Of a stretch of 64,000 nt of DNA, positions 44,570 to 54,010 are shown piece after piece (the first letter of the stretch is position 1; every line of letters begins with the position of its first letter). The notes under the pieces were generated by a model. It saw only the letters and a program-made list of their open reading frames with translations. It did no database searches and had not been told where the DNA came from. Made by a program: the position numbers and the translations under genes. This DNA is from CBFDBF01 sp050293315 (lineage in GTDB: Bacteria; Pseudomonadota; Gammaproteobacteria; Chromatiales; Chromatiaceae): assembly GCA_050293315.1 (NCBI GenBank), contig JBNKMS010000023.1, positions 214,991 through 278,990 of the forward strand, in the 5' to 3' direction.

Positions 44570-44589
44570 CCGCTATGTGGTAAAGTAAT

Positions 44590-44623
44590 GGGGGGTGGCC
44601 TTTGCGCTGCCCCCTATTTTTTT
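44590..44623 (+). terminator. Terminator-like hairpin between ccoG and ccoH
   Basis: A G-run (GGGGGGTGGC) pairs imperfectly with GCTGCCCCC (two wobble pairs) and is followed by seven T. It lies before ccoH on the same strand, so it probably reduces, and does not abolish, transcription into ccoHIS. Confidence 0.7.
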
Positions 44624-44653
44624 GTGGTTTTGCAACTAAGTTAGGGTATAGAG

Positions 44654-45160
44654 ATGACAGTCAAAAAGAGTGGGTCTGCCCTGCGCAGCCCTTGGGTGTG
44701 GACAATTATCAGCCTACTGCTGATTTCTATTGCTACCATCATATTCAGAATATACATAGCTGAGAATAGCCCAGACCTCTTGGTAAACAAGGACTACTAC
44801 AAGCGGGGAGAGGACTATGAAGAGAATATGCTAAAGAGGCTGGCCAAGGACCCAGGCTGGAATATGCATGTATCGGCCCCAGATTTTGTTGATGTCGCAG
44901 TAGCAACGACATTCACCTTTACCGTAACAGACAAGGATGGGAGTCCGGTAGATCCAGATAGTGTGGTCTTTTACGCCTACCGTCCATCCGGGGCAGAGCA
45001 CGACTTCTCTGTACCGATGGAGAGGGTTGCCCCAGGTGAGTATCAGGCAGAGGTTACTTTTCCGCTAAAGGGTGTGTGGGATATTCTGGTGGCAGCCACT
45101 CAGGGAGAAGATGAATACCAGGAGCCATATCACGTTAGCGCTGGTGTAGATAGTAGATGA
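44654..45160 (+). CDS. ccoH: CcoH (FixH), cbb3 assembly protein
   Basis: The 168-residue protein has one N-terminal membrane helix (about residues 13-33) and a periplasmic FixH domain with VNKDYYKRGEDYEENM. CcoH is required for cbb3 maturation and interacts with CcoI and CcoN. The TGA overlaps the ccoI ATG by four bases. Confidence 0.92.
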   Translation: MTVKKSGSALRSPWVWTIISLLLISIATIIFRIYIAENSPDLLVNKDYYKRGEDYEENMLKRLAKDPGWNMHVSAPDFVDVAVATTFTFTVTDKDGSPVDPDSVVFYAYRPSGAEHDFSVPMERVAPGEYQAEVTFPLKGVWDILVAATQGEDEYQEPYHVSAGVDSR

Positions 45161-47685
45161 CAATAGCCTCTGGCGGCATGGTCACGGATGAGCAGGGTGT
45201 TACTATAGGCGAGCATACCTGTTTTCATTGCGGGTTGCCCCTGCCTGAAGGGGAGGAGGTAACTGCCACCATTGATGGTGAGGAGCGCCAATTCTGTTGT
45301 ATCGGCTGCCGCGCGGTGTGTGAGGCAATCTACAGTGCCGGGCTGGAGGGCTTCTACCAGCGCACACCGGATGACATTCTATTGGCGCCTCCTCCAGAAT
45401 TGCCAAAGGAGTTGGCCCTCTATGACTTGGATGAGGTGCAGGAGGAGTTTGTCGATGGTCTTGGCGACTCTAGGCAGATAAACCTGCTGGTTGAGGGAAT
45501 CCACTGTGCCGCTTGCGTCTGGCTGATTGAGAGCACGCTGCACCGTATGTCTGGGGTTGAGGATGCCAAGGTCAATCTAACCGGCAGACGTCTCCATCTA
45601 AAGTGGAATAACAGCCGACTCAAACTTTCCAAGATTCTGACCAGCCTCGGTGCCATCGGCTATGCTGCCACCCCATTCGACCAGGAGGCAGCGGAAGGCA
45701 GCCTTAAACGGGAGAATCAGAAGCTGCTCTACCGCATGGGGTTTGCCGCCTTTGCCATGATGAACCTGTTCTGGGTCTCGGTCTCTCTCTATGCGGGGGC
45801 AGATAGTGGTGAATTCCGTGGCCTGTTTCACTGGGTGGGATTCGCCATCGCCACTCCGACCATTCTCTATTCAGGCTACCCATTCTTCAAAGGCGCCTGG
45901 TCCGGACTGCGCAGTCTCCACCTGGGGATGGACCTACCCATCGCCATCGGTGCTAGCATCACCTATCTCTACTCTCTCTATGTAACTGTTAACGGCACGC
46001 CCAACGGTGAGGTGTACTGGGATACGGTGGTGAATTTCATGTTTGTGATCCTGGTGGGGCGTTATCTGGAGGCTATATCCAAACGTCAGGCAGTTGCCGC
46101 GACCCAGCGACTGCTTGATCTGCAGCCTAAGGGGGCAACTGTACTCCGGGACGGAAAAGAGGAGATTGTCCCGATGCGGGCGGTAAAGGTAGGTGAGTTG
46201 GTACTGGTCAAGCCGGGTGAGAAGGTCCCGGTTGACGGTGTCATCATCGACGGCGCCAGCTCCCTGGATGAGTCCATGCTTAGTGGTGAGCCTAAACCGA
46301 TGAACAAGGGGATCGGAGATAGGGTCTCTGCCGGTACCATAAATGGCCATGGAATTTTGCAAATAGAGGTTGAGGGGCTGCTCAAGGATACCGCGCTGGG
46401 GCGTATTATCAGCCTGGTTGAAGAGGCGCAGGCAAGTAAGGCGCCTATCCAGTGTGTCGCGGACAAGGTGGTCCCATGGTTTGTCGCCGCCACTATATCT
46501 CTTGCCCTGGCGACCTTCCTGTGGTGGCTATCGACCGATTTCGAGCTGGCGCTGATGGCTGCTACCGCTGTACTGATCATTACCTGCCCCTGCGCCTTTG
46601 GGCTGGCTACCCCAATGTCCATTGCCGTGGCATCCGGATTTGGCGCCAAGCATGGGATTCTGGTGAAGAACGGCGAGGTCCTGGAGACCCTCTCTGCTAT
46701 AAACCATTTTGTCTTCGACAAGACCGGTACCCTGACCGAGGGTCGGATGACCGTTGGTAGTATCAAGATGGCAGCAACGGCATGGAGGCGTGGAGATGAG
46801 GAGGTACCGCAAGAGGTGCGGATGCTGTTGGCTGACCTGTTGGCGGTGGAGCGATTTTCCGAACACCCTACTGCCGTCGCCATCGTCGAATGTGCCGATG
46901 ATCTGGGTGTTAGTGATCGTGCATTGAAGGCCTCCGGTTTTGATAATAAGCCAGGTTTCGGCATCTCTGCTATGGTGGACGGGCGCACTGTTCTGGCGGG
47001 GACTCCAGGGTGGATGGAGCATAATGGTGTTACCCGTGAGCCAGAGTTTGACATGGTGGCGCAGAAGCTGGATGAGATGGGGATCGGTTCGTTGCGTTGT
47101 GCCGTGGAGGGTCGCGAATTGGCCCTAATTGCGGTCGAGGATCGGATCAGAGAGGACGCACCGCAGATGGTCAAAGATATGCAGCAGGATGGGATCAGTT
47201 TGACCATGTTGAGTGGTGACCGCCGTTCCACTGCAGAGGCCATTGCACGGCGTCTGGGGGACGGTATGGATGTTATTGCAGAGGTGCTACCGGAAGATAA
47301 AGACCGCGTCATCGGGGAGTTGCAGTCAGAGAGGCATAAAGTAGCGATGGTGGGAGACGGTGTAAACGATGCCCCCGCCCTGGTACGTGCCGATGTAGGG
47401 ATAGCTATGGGTTCAGGTACAGATGTCTCAATCGCCAGCGCTGATATCGTCCTGATGAGCAGTGAACTACGGAAGGTGCGGCTCGCTGCGGATCTTTCCC
47501 GACGTACCCTGCGTACCATTCGTCAGAACATCGGGATATCGATCACATATAACGTTATAATGGTCCCACTGGCTATGGCTGCGTTTGTTACGCCACTGGT
47601 GGCTGCGGTATCCATGCCCATAAGCTCACTGCTGGTAATCGGTAATGCAGCACGGATTCGCACCCTGTTCAGGGGCGTAGACTGA
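45157..47685 (+). CDS. ccoI: CcoI (FixI), copper-exporting P1B-type ATPase
   Basis: The 842-residue protein begins with a FixI-type metal-binding region (CFHCGLPLP, CCIGCRAVC), then an HMA domain (GIHCAACVWLIE), eight membrane helices including the metal-path CPCAFGLATP motif (CPC), the phosphorylation site DKTGTLTEG and the hinge GDGVNDAPAL. It supplies copper to the periplasm or membrane for the CuB site of CcoN. It follows ccoH with an overlap and precedes ccoS by 55 bases. Long frames on the opposite strand are shadows. Confidence 0.97.
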   Translation: MTIASGGMVTDEQGVTIGEHTCFHCGLPLPEGEEVTATIDGEERQFCCIGCRAVCEAIYSAGLEGFYQRTPDDILLAPPPELPKELALYDLDEVQEEFVDGLGDSRQINLLVEGIHCAACVWLIESTLHRMSGVEDAKVNLTGRRLHLKWNNSRLKLSKILTSLGAIGYAATPFDQEAAEGSLKRENQKLLYRMGFAAFAMMNLFWVSVSLYAGADSGEFRGLFHWVGFAIATPTILYSGYPFFKGAWSGLRSLHLGMDLPIAIGASITYLYSLYVTVNGTPNGEVYWDTVVNFMFVILVGRYLEAISKRQAVAATQRLLDLQPKGATVLRDGKEEIVPMRAVKVGELVLVKPGEKVPVDGVIIDGASSLDESMLSGEPKPMNKGIGDRVSAGTINGHGILQIEVEGLLKDTALGRIISLVEEAQASKAPIQCVADKVVPWFVAATISLALATFLWWLSTDFELALMAATAVLIITCPCAFGLATPMSIAVASGFGAKHGILVKNGEVLETLSAINHFVFDKTGTLTEGRMTVGSIKMAATAWRRGDEEVPQEVRMLLADLLAVERFSEHPTAVAIVECADDLGVSDRALKASGFDNKPGFGISAMVDGRTVLAGTPGWMEHNGVTREPEFDMVAQKLDEMGIGSLRCAVEGRELALIAVEDRIREDAPQMVKDMQQDGISLTMLSGDRRSTAEAIARRLGDGMDVIAEVLPEDKDRVIGELQSERHKVAMVGDGVNDAPALVRADVGIAMGSGTDVSIASADIVLMSSELRKVRLAADLSRRTLRTIRQNIGISITYNVIMVPLAMAAFVTPLVAAVSMPISSLLVIGNAARIRTLFRGVD

Positions 47686-47740
47686 ATCCTGGCAATTAGA
47701 ACATAGGTGGGTTTTCAAGATGCCCACGGGAGATTGAATA

Positions 47741-47935
47741 ATGGAAGTGATCTATGGTTTGCTCCCCTTGATGCTTTTTCTTGGTTTGGGTGCGGTATTG
47801 GTCTTTTTCTGGGCCGCACGTAGCGGGCAGTTTGAGGATATGGAGGGAGAGGCCAGCCGTATCCTGATGGACGAGGACCTCAGGCCGGCGAAGAGGGAGC
47901 CGGAGATAGATAGCGAAGATGAAGAGGTCTCCTGA
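47741..47935 (+). CDS. ccoS: CcoS, cbb3 maturation protein
   Basis: The 64-residue protein has one membrane helix (MLFLGLGAVLVFFWAARSGQF) followed by EDMEGEASRILMDE, a classic CcoS signature, and an acidic tail. CcoS is needed for haem and copper insertion in cbb3. It ends the ccoGHIS run and is convergent with the next minus-strand gene. Confidence 0.93.
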   Translation: MEVIYGLLPLMLFLGLGAVLVFFWAARSGQFEDMEGEASRILMDEDLRPAKREPEIDSEDEEVS

Positions 47936-47962
47936 AAAGTACCGTGACCGATTAGGTGATAG

Positions 47963-48646
47963 TTAGTCGCCTACAGGCTGCTCCACAATATGCTGTAGTG
48001 GCTCTATGATCTGCTGGAAATCTCCAGGGTTTACATACTGAAACACCTCTTTACGCTGTGGATCGATAGCTATATCCAGACCTATTGATGGGTATAACCA
48101 GTGGTTGATGCCGCTCGCCGACTCTTTTATCTCCTGCTCAGGATCACCGAACAGCGGTCGTATCATCTCCTCATTAAGATCGGCCTTTGGCAGATAGGTG
48201 ATGTGCACTATAGGTGCATCCGCCACTATGGCCAGATCCTTGCTCGTAAGGCTGACCTTTTTGACCCCACTCTCCAGAGTGGCAAGCCGTGTTCCACGTT
48301 TATATATAGCCTCTATAACCTCCGGCTTCAGATCCAGGGTCATCACAAAGTCTGCTTTAAGACCACTCAAGATTATGCTCTTGAAAAAGGTCTCTATCGT
48401 TCTCGAGCCATCCTTGGAGATCAGCATACTGGTCTCGCCAATATCAGTGAGTAGCAGCCTGGCATCGGCCAGGGTGCTTTTTCCCAGTTGTAGCCCAAAT
48501 ACAGTGCTGTTGCCGGCGCTGTCCACCTTCACATCCCACGGTAGTTTTGGATTTTTGTCAGGTGTGCGGGATGGAAGCAGCAGTGCAACCAGCAGCAATA
48601 GCAGGCTGCCTATAAGTACTATTGAAAATATATTTCGTTCCTTCAT
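47963..48646 (-). CDS. Hypothetical membrane-anchored protein beside the cco genes
   Basis: I do not recognise this 227-residue protein. It has an N-terminal membrane helix (IVLIGSLLLLLVALLLP, about residues 8-27) and a soluble remainder, probably periplasmic, of about 195 residues, with LQLGKSTLADARLLL near residue 52 and a beta-rich centre. No cysteine, haem motif or catalytic signature is visible. It is transcribed towards ccoS, away from the upstream minus-strand genes at a 126-base gap. A role in oxidase assembly is a guess from position. Confidence 0.75.
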   Translation of the reverse strand: MKERNIFSIVLIGSLLLLLVALLLPSRTPDKNPKLPWDVKVDSAGNSTVFGLQLGKSTLADARLLLTDIGETSMLISKDGSRTIETFFKSIILSGLKADFVMTLDLKPEVIEAIYKRGTRLATLESGVKKVSLTSKDLAIVADAPIVHITYLPKADLNEEMIRPLFGDPEQEIKESASGINHWLYPSIGLDIAIDPQRKEVFQYVNPGDFQQIIEPLQHIVEQPVGD

Positions 48647-48772
48647 GAGATTAGATATGCCCCTGTCAGGTAAGCTTATAAGTACAGCAGTGAGTCCGAA
48701 ATGCGGTAGATTAAGATGTCACTATTATACCTTGGCTTGCTGTTTTATTGCGATAATTAGGGTATTGCTAAG

Positions 48773-49456
48773 TCAGATAGCCTGCCACAGGCTGTAGAGA
48801 CCAAACAGGATCACGCTTATGCCAGCGACTCTGCGGGCTGTATCGCTCCTGGCCAGCCGCGCGGCTGCCCCGGCCAACATCCCCATTAGCAACAGGTTGG
48901 GTAGAGTCCCTAGGGCAAACGCCAGCATCAGCCCGGCCCCTTTCCAGGCGCTGCCCGAGGAGACCGCCGTGATCAGCATACTGTAGACAAGTCCGCATGG
49001 GATCCAGCCCCAGATGATTCCTATTGCCAGGGCCTGCCTGGGGGACTCTATGGGCAGTAGTTTTCTTCCTATAGGTTCCAGTCTCTGCCACAAACGGTTG
49101 CCAATCCTCTCTACCCTGTTTAGAACCATCCACCAGCCAGATAGATAGAGGCCGAGCAGGATCATGAAGATTCCGGCCAGCACCAGGAGAAGGCGCTGGG
49201 CATATTGGATCGGCATCAGTTGCGCCAATAGCATTCCCATGCCACCCATGACTGCACCCGCAACCACGTAGCTGATGATACGTCCAAGGTTATATGCCAA
49301 CTGGTACGGAACAGTGGAACTTAGCTTCAGGCGTCTGTTCTCTGGCAGGCCAAAGGTCAGGGAACTGACAATTCCACCGCACATGCCGACGCAGTGTACC
49401 CCTCCCAGTAGTCCAACTAGAAACGCGCTTAGATATGGTAGCCACAGTTCAGGCAA
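48773..49456 (-). CDS. UreH/SafE-type (COG2836) membrane protein, likely metal transport or cbb3 biogenesis
   Basis: The 227-residue protein has six membrane helices and two signature motifs, HCVGMCGG (about residues 20-27) and WGWIPCGLVYS, which place it in the DsbD-like/UreH (sulfite exporter TauE/SafE-like) family of COG2836. Genes of this family often sit in cco/fix clusters and are implicated in copper or metal delivery, or in thiol redox. It is 13 bases downstream of the Mth938 gene on the same strand. Confidence 0.87.
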   Translation of the reverse strand: MPELWLPYLSAFLVGLLGGVHCVGMCGGIVSSLTFGLPENRRLKLSSTVPYQLAYNLGRIISYVVAGAVMGGMGMLLAQLMPIQYAQRLLLVLAGIFMILLGLYLSGWWMVLNRVERIGNRLWQRLEPIGRKLLPIESPRQALAIGIIWGWIPCGLVYSMLITAVSSGSAWKGAGLMLAFALGTLPNLLLMGMLAGAAARLARSDTARRVAGISVILFGLYSLWQAI

Positions 49457-49469
49457 CTGGATACCCCAC

Positions 49470-49841
49470 TCAGGTCAACATCAGGGCGGCAGCTACTCGA
49501 CGCCCCTCAGCCATAAGAATATTGTAGGTACGGCAGGCCGCCGCGGTATCCATGATCTCAATGCCAATCCCGGCCTGGATGAGAGGGGCATAGAGGGAGA
49601 CGGGTGGAAACAGCTGCCGTTCCCCGCTACCCAGCAGGACTACATCAGGAGCCAGTTCTACCAGGAGAACAAAATCTTCCTGCTGCAGGTCGTCCATAGA
49701 GCTTGGTCGCCAGTCATCAATGATTTTGTCTGGTAGAAGTACCAGACTGTTTTTATACGCTTGTCCGCGGACTATAATCTTGCCCCGATCATAGGCAGAG
49801 ACGCGGTATCCATATTCCTGGTCATCTATAGAAAATTGCAT
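49470..49841 (-). CDS. Mth938/NDUFAF3 domain protein (DUF498)
   Basis: The 123-residue protein has the DUF498/Mth938 domain, recognisable by PDKIIDDWRPSSMDDL, LLGSGERQLFPP and ILMAEGRRVAAALML. Its function in bacteria is unknown; the mitochondrial relative NDUFAF3 assists complex I assembly. It precedes the COG2836 gene on the minus strand and is divergent from alaC across a 175-base region. Confidence 0.88.
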   Translation of the reverse strand: MQFSIDDQEYGYRVSAYDRGKIIVRGQAYKNSLVLLPDKIIDDWRPSSMDDLQQEDFVLLVELAPDVVLLGSGERQLFPPVSLYAPLIQAGIGIEIMDTAAACRTYNILMAEGRRVAAALMLT

Positions 49842-49905
49842 TTTTTTACGATACAGCAGGCAAATGGAAGCAGCAATAGATATACTTCTTGTCTATCAAA
49901 CACTT

Positions 49906-49957
49906 TTGACATTTTGCTGTCAGATCAGATACCTTAGCTGCCTTGGGGGGCTAAGGT
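49906..49957 (+). promoter_or_regulatory. Candidate promoter with inverted repeat upstream of alaC
   Basis: A TTGACA (49906-49911) is followed by a poor -10 region about 17 bases on (ATACCT, from 49929). An inverted repeat, ACCTTAGC/GCTAAGGT (49931-49957), overlaps it, and CCTTAGC recurs at 49962-49968. It could be an operator or a leader hairpin. Confidence 0.35.
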
Positions 49958-50016
49958 TGATGCCTTAGCAGTCCTGAGATATTGATGTCGTCTTAACTTA
50001 AATTACAGGGTTCCAC

Positions 50017-51255
50017 GTGCCTACATTAGAGAAGGAAGATTTCCATAGAATCAAGCGGTTACCGCCATATGTCTTCAATATTGTTAATGATCTGAAGGCA
50101 GCAGCCAGGGCGCGTGGCGAAGATATTATAGATTTTGGAATGGGCAATCCGGACCAACCTACGCCTCAGCACATCGTGGACAAGTTGGCAGAGGCGGCTC
50201 AGCGTGGAGATACCCACCGCTACTCTATGTCACGAGGCATCCCACGTCTGCGCCGGGCTATCTGCAACTGGTATAAGGAGAGGTATGGAGTAACCCTGGA
50301 TCCAGAGAGTCAGGCCATCGTGACAATTGGCTCGAAAGAGGGGCTGGCCCATCTGGCGCTGGCTTGTGTCGGCCCCGGTGATTCGGTACTGGTGCCTAAC
50401 CCAGCCTATCCGATCCACCCCTACGGCTTTGTGATATCAGGGGCCGATATTCGGCATGTACCAATGGTCCCTGGGATTGATTTCTTCGCCAAGCTAGAGG
50501 AAACCATCAAAGAGTCGTGGCCGCATCCCAAGATGTTGGTGCTCAACTTCCCTGGTAATCCAACTACCCAGTGCGTGGAGCTGGATTTTTTTGAGAAGGT
50601 TATATCCATTGCCAAAGAGCACAATATCTGGGTGATCCATGACCTCGCCTATGCCGATATCGTATTTGATGGATATAAGGCTCCGTCGATTCTACAGGTT
50701 GAGGGCGCAGAGGATATTGCAGTTGAGTTCTATTCTCTATCCAAAAGCTACAATATGCCGGGCTGGCGGGTAGGCTTTATGTGCGGCAACAAGACATTGG
50801 TTGCAGCGCTGGCGCGGATTAAGTCTTACCTTGATTACGGAATGTTTACCCCTATTCAGGTGGCTGCTATCACTGCCCTTGAAGGCCCTCAGGATTGTGT
50901 AAAAGAGATAAGTGACCGTTATGAACAGCGTCGTAATGTCCTGTGCGATGGGCTAAATGCTGCCGGCTGGGCGGTTGAGAAGCCAAAGGCCACCATGTTT
51001 GTCTGGGCGCCAATCCCTGAGCAGTACCGCTTCATGGGATCTCTGGAGTTTAGTAAGCGGCTATTGAAAGAGGCCAAGGTGGCGGTATCTCCGGGGATTG
51101 GATTTGGTGAATATGGTGATGACTATGTACGTTTCGGTCTGATTGAGAATGAACACCGTAGCAGGCAGGCGGTACGTGGTATCCGTGATATGTTTCGGCG
51201 GGATGAGCAGTCTGGTTTTTTTGTCACCGCCCAGAGTGAAGGGGGAGAGGGTTGA
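50017..51255 (+). CDS. alaC: AlaC-type alanine/aspartate aminotransferase
   Basis: The 412-residue PLP enzyme of fold type I has the lysine motif SLSKSYNMPGWRVG (about residues 250-262), NPAYPIHPYGF and NFPGNPTT. The length and motifs fit the class I aminotransferase AlaC/YfdZ. It starts with GTG 50017. The following hom gene overlaps its end, and such an aminotransferase directly ahead of hom is a common pairing in Proteobacteria. Confidence 0.93.
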   Translation: MPTLEKEDFHRIKRLPPYVFNIVNDLKAAARARGEDIIDFGMGNPDQPTPQHIVDKLAEAAQRGDTHRYSMSRGIPRLRRAICNWYKERYGVTLDPESQAIVTIGSKEGLAHLALACVGPGDSVLVPNPAYPIHPYGFVISGADIRHVPMVPGIDFFAKLEETIKESWPHPKMLVLNFPGNPTTQCVELDFFEKVISIAKEHNIWVIHDLAYADIVFDGYKAPSILQVEGAEDIAVEFYSLSKSYNMPGWRVGFMCGNKTLVAALARIKSYLDYGMFTPIQVAAITALEGPQDCVKEISDRYEQRRNVLCDGLNAAGWAVEKPKATMFVWAPIPEQYRFMGSLEFSKRLLKEAKVAVSPGIGFGEYGDDYVRFGLIENEHRSRQAVRGIRDMFRRDEQSGFFVTAQSEGGEG

Positions 51256-52565
51256 AACCGGTAAAAGTTGGCCTGTTGGGGTTGGGTACCATCGGTGGTG
51301 GTACGGTAAATGTTCTGGCTCACAATGCAGAGGAGATCATCCGCCGGGTTGGCCGGGGGATCGAGATTACCCACGCGGCGGCCAAAGAGTACGACAAAGG
51401 ACTGGAGTCTGTCCTGGGTCAGGCCAGGATTACCGACGACGCCTTTGTTGTTGTCGATGATCCTGAGGTTGAGATTGTTATCGAGCTGATAGGTGGATAC
51501 TCTCCCGCCAGAGAGTTGGTGTTGCAGGCGATTGAGAATGGCAAACATGTGGTCACTGCTAACAAGGCCCTGATAGCGCTGCATGGTGAGGAGATCTTCG
51601 CCGCAGCACAGAAACGTGGGGTAATCGTTGCGTTCGAGGCGGCAGTGGGCGGCGGCATTCCTATTATCAAGGCGATGCGTGAGGGGCTGGCGGCCAACCA
51701 TATAGAGTGGGTAGCTGGGATCATCAATGGAACTGGCAACTTTATTCTCACCGATATGCGTAACAAGGGGCGTGCCTTTGATGAGGTGCTAGCGGAGGCG
51801 CAGGCGCTTGGTTATGCTGAGGCTGATCCCACATTTGATGTTGAAGGAATAGATGCCGCCCATAAATTAACCATTCTCGGCTCTATCGCCTTTGGTATTC
51901 CCTTACAGTTTGATCGGGTCTATACCGAAGGCATATCAGGAGTTACGCAGAGTGACATCAATTTTGCCGAGGGGTTGGGTTATAGGATCAAACACCTTGG
52001 AATCGCCAGGCGGACGGAGCGGGGGGTGGAGATGCGGGTGCATCCTACACTGATCCCTGAGGGGCGCCTGCTGGCGAATGTTGATGGGGTTATGAATGCT
52101 GTCCTGGTAAAAGGCGATGCCGTAGGCCCAACACTTTATTATGGTGCTGGTGCCGGTGCCGAACCAACTGCCTCGGCAGTGGTTGCCGATCTGATAGATA
52201 TAGTTCGGGCATCCAACTCCGATCCAGATGGTCGCGTACCCTATAGCGGGTTCCGGTCAGATGCTCGGGTGGATCTGCCGATTCTCGATATTGAGCAGGT
52301 TGAGAGCGCCTACTATATACGGATGCAGGCGGAGGATAGGCCTGGGGTTACGGCCGATGTGTCAGGGATTCTTGGTAGTGCCGGCATCAGTATTGAGGCG
52401 ATCAAGCAGGAGGAGCCGGCCCCAGGTGAGAGCAGTGTCCCGCTGGTGATGTTGACCCACCAGGTGGTTGAGGGAGAGATGAATAGCGCCATTGAAAAGA
52501 TAGAGGCGCTTGACAGTATTGTGGGTCGGGTGACCCGTATCCGCATGGAACATCTGGAGGGATAG
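51252..52565 (+). CDS. hom: Homoserine dehydrogenase with ACT domain
   Basis: The 437-residue protein has an N-terminal NAD(P)-binding fold (VGLLGLGTIGGGTV), the catalytic GLAANHIEWVAGIINGTGN and LGYAEADPTFDVEG segments, and a C-terminal ACT domain (about residues 355-430) for threonine feedback. It reduces aspartate semialdehyde to homoserine. It starts with TTG 51252, overlapping the alaC TGA, with GGGGGAGAGG upstream. The partner thrC follows only after the soxYZ-sqr insertion. Confidence 0.95.
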   Translation: MKPVKVGLLGLGTIGGGTVNVLAHNAEEIIRRVGRGIEITHAAAKEYDKGLESVLGQARITDDAFVVVDDPEVEIVIELIGGYSPARELVLQAIENGKHVVTANKALIALHGEEIFAAAQKRGVIVAFEAAVGGGIPIIKAMREGLAANHIEWVAGIINGTGNFILTDMRNKGRAFDEVLAEAQALGYAEADPTFDVEGIDAAHKLTILGSIAFGIPLQFDRVYTEGISGVTQSDINFAEGLGYRIKHLGIARRTERGVEMRVHPTLIPEGRLLANVDGVMNAVLVKGDAVGPTLYYGAGAGAEPTASAVVADLIDIVRASNSDPDGRVPYSGFRSDARVDLPILDIEQVESAYYIRMQAEDRPGVTADVSGILGSAGISIEAIKQEEPAPGESSVPLVMLTHQVVEGEMNSAIEKIEALDSIVGRVTRIRMEHLEG

Positions 52566-52610
52566 GGCGAACTTGAGTCAGATGTGCGGAATTAGCACGA
52601 GGCAATAAAA

Positions 52611-52648
52611 AACGGCGGCGCACATTTCTGCGCCGCCGTTGTTTTTTG
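52611..52648. terminator. Bidirectional terminator between hom and sqr
   Basis: A perfect 12-base GC-rich stem (AACGGCGGCGCA/TGCGCCGCCGTT, loop CATTTC) has GTTTTTT on one side and AATAAAAA on the other, so it can terminate both hom (plus) and sqr (minus), which converge here. Confidence 0.9.
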
Positions 52649-52655
52649 CTAAGGG

Positions 52656-53936
52656 TTATTTACCCGGCTTTAGCCGGTCAATACCCATCAGGCGCAGGGC
52701 GTACTTCTGGTATAGCGGCTCGGTCGCGCCCTTCTTCATGTTACGGAGAAAGTATTTCTCAAACAGAACCTTCGCCCAGTGTACCCAGCGTCCCTTACGC
52801 GCCCAAGTGACGTTGCGTGGCGGGATCTGTGGCAGGGCGATAAAGGCGGCACCGCTATCCCCCATGTCTGCCAGGCAGAAGGCGTTCCAGGTTGCGACAG
52901 ACTCAGGCGCCTCATTGTTCAGGTCGTGCCAGATATTGTTTACTGTGGCTGTCACCATAGACTCAATCATGTAGCCGGTCTTTGGTGTACCAGTTGGTAC
53001 AGGTGTTGCCTCAACTGGTGGGATGGCGATACAGACACCTACAGAGTAGATGTTGTTCCACTTTGGATTACGTTGATGCTCATCAACTTTAACAAAGCCG
53101 CGCGGATTTACCAGGTCCTCTCCAACCGCATTTACCGCATCTACACCCTTGAACGCAGGTAGCATCATGGAGTAGTTGAATGGCAGTTCATGCTCCTCAA
53201 CCGGCTCGCCTTTGCGGTTATGTTCAGTCACATACATCTTGCCATCTTCTACCTTGGTGATCTTGGCATTGGTGATGAAGGTGATATGGCGTTCCCGCAT
53301 TATCCCCTCCAGCAGCCCTTTGGAGTCACCGACACCTCCCAGTCCCAGGTGGCCAATATATGGTTCAGAGGTGACAAAGGTCATCGGTACCTGATCGCGT
53401 ATACGACGGCGACGCAGATCGGTATCCATGATCATGGCAAACTCATAGGCCGGGCCAAAACAGGAGGCTCCCTGTACAGCGCCTACTACGATAGGGCCCG
53501 GTTGTTCGATAAACTTCTCCCAGTCAGCATATGCATCCTCAGCGTGGGCAATGGTACAGACCGACTGAGTGTTATGTTCCGGGCCTAACCCCTCTACCTC
53601 ATCAAAGGCCAGCTTTGGTCCGGTAGCGATTACCAGATAGTCGTAAGGTACGCTCCGTCCATCAGCCAAGACGACCTTATTAGAGTCAGGTTTGATCTCG
53701 GTGACTGTAGCGACAATCAGGTTGATCCCTTTTTTCTCCAGGTATGGTTTCAGCTCAAAGGTGACCTGACTTCTGGTGCGCCAGCCAACCGCAACCCAGG
53801 GGTTAGAGGGAACGAAACTGAACAGGGGTGATATGTTGATGACAGTTACATCGTGTTGGTCGCCCAACTTGTGCTTCATGTCATATGCACAGGGGAGTCC
53901 CCCAGTGCTTGCTCCGATAATTACTACATGTGCCAT
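52656..53936 (-). CDS. sqr: Sulfide:quinone oxidoreductase family flavoprotein
   Basis: The 426-residue protein has an N-terminal FAD-binding Rossmann motif (VVIIGASTGGLPCAYD) and a second ATG/GPKL dinucleotide region. Cysteines occur at about residues 16, 127, 159 (GASCFGPAYEF) and 302 (VGVCIAIPPVE); the last two fit the redox pair of SQR. It lacks a signal peptide and has an amphipathic C-terminal end, as in SQR. It oxidises sulfide to polysulfide and passes electrons to quinone. Which SQR type it is I cannot settle. It follows soxYZ on the same strand. Confidence 0.9.
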   Translation of the reverse strand: MAHVVIIGASTGGLPCAYDMKHKLGDQHDVTVINISPLFSFVPSNPWVAVGWRTRSQVTFELKPYLEKKGINLIVATVTEIKPDSNKVVLADGRSVPYDYLVIATGPKLAFDEVEGLGPEHNTQSVCTIAHAEDAYADWEKFIEQPGPIVVGAVQGASCFGPAYEFAMIMDTDLRRRRIRDQVPMTFVTSEPYIGHLGLGGVGDSKGLLEGIMRERHITFITNAKITKVEDGKMYVTEHNRKGEPVEEHELPFNYSMMLPAFKGVDAVNAVGEDLVNPRGFVKVDEHQRNPKWNNIYSVGVCIAIPPVEATPVPTGTPKTGYMIESMVTATVNNIWHDLNNEAPESVATWNAFCLADMGDSGAAFIALPQIPPRNVTWARKGRWVHWAKVLFEKYFLRNMKKGATEPLYQKYALRLMGIDRLKPGK

Positions 53937-54010
53937 GTTATTACCTCCAATGAATCATAATGATTAATTTGTTATTTATAGTGATTATTTTGAATACTTA
54001 CTTAGGTTGG

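Noticed and set aside
44590..44623. Complete separation of ccoG from ccoHIS by a terminator
   Set aside because: The stem needs wobble pairs and no promoter before ccoH was found, so partial readthrough is more likely than a true break in the cco genes.
46086..47519. 477-residue minus-strand frame opposite ccoI
   Set aside because: It is a shadow of ccoI codons in the antisense frame; the peptide is low-complexity (S/R/T-rich) and lacks any family signature, whereas ccoI motifs are complete on the plus strand.
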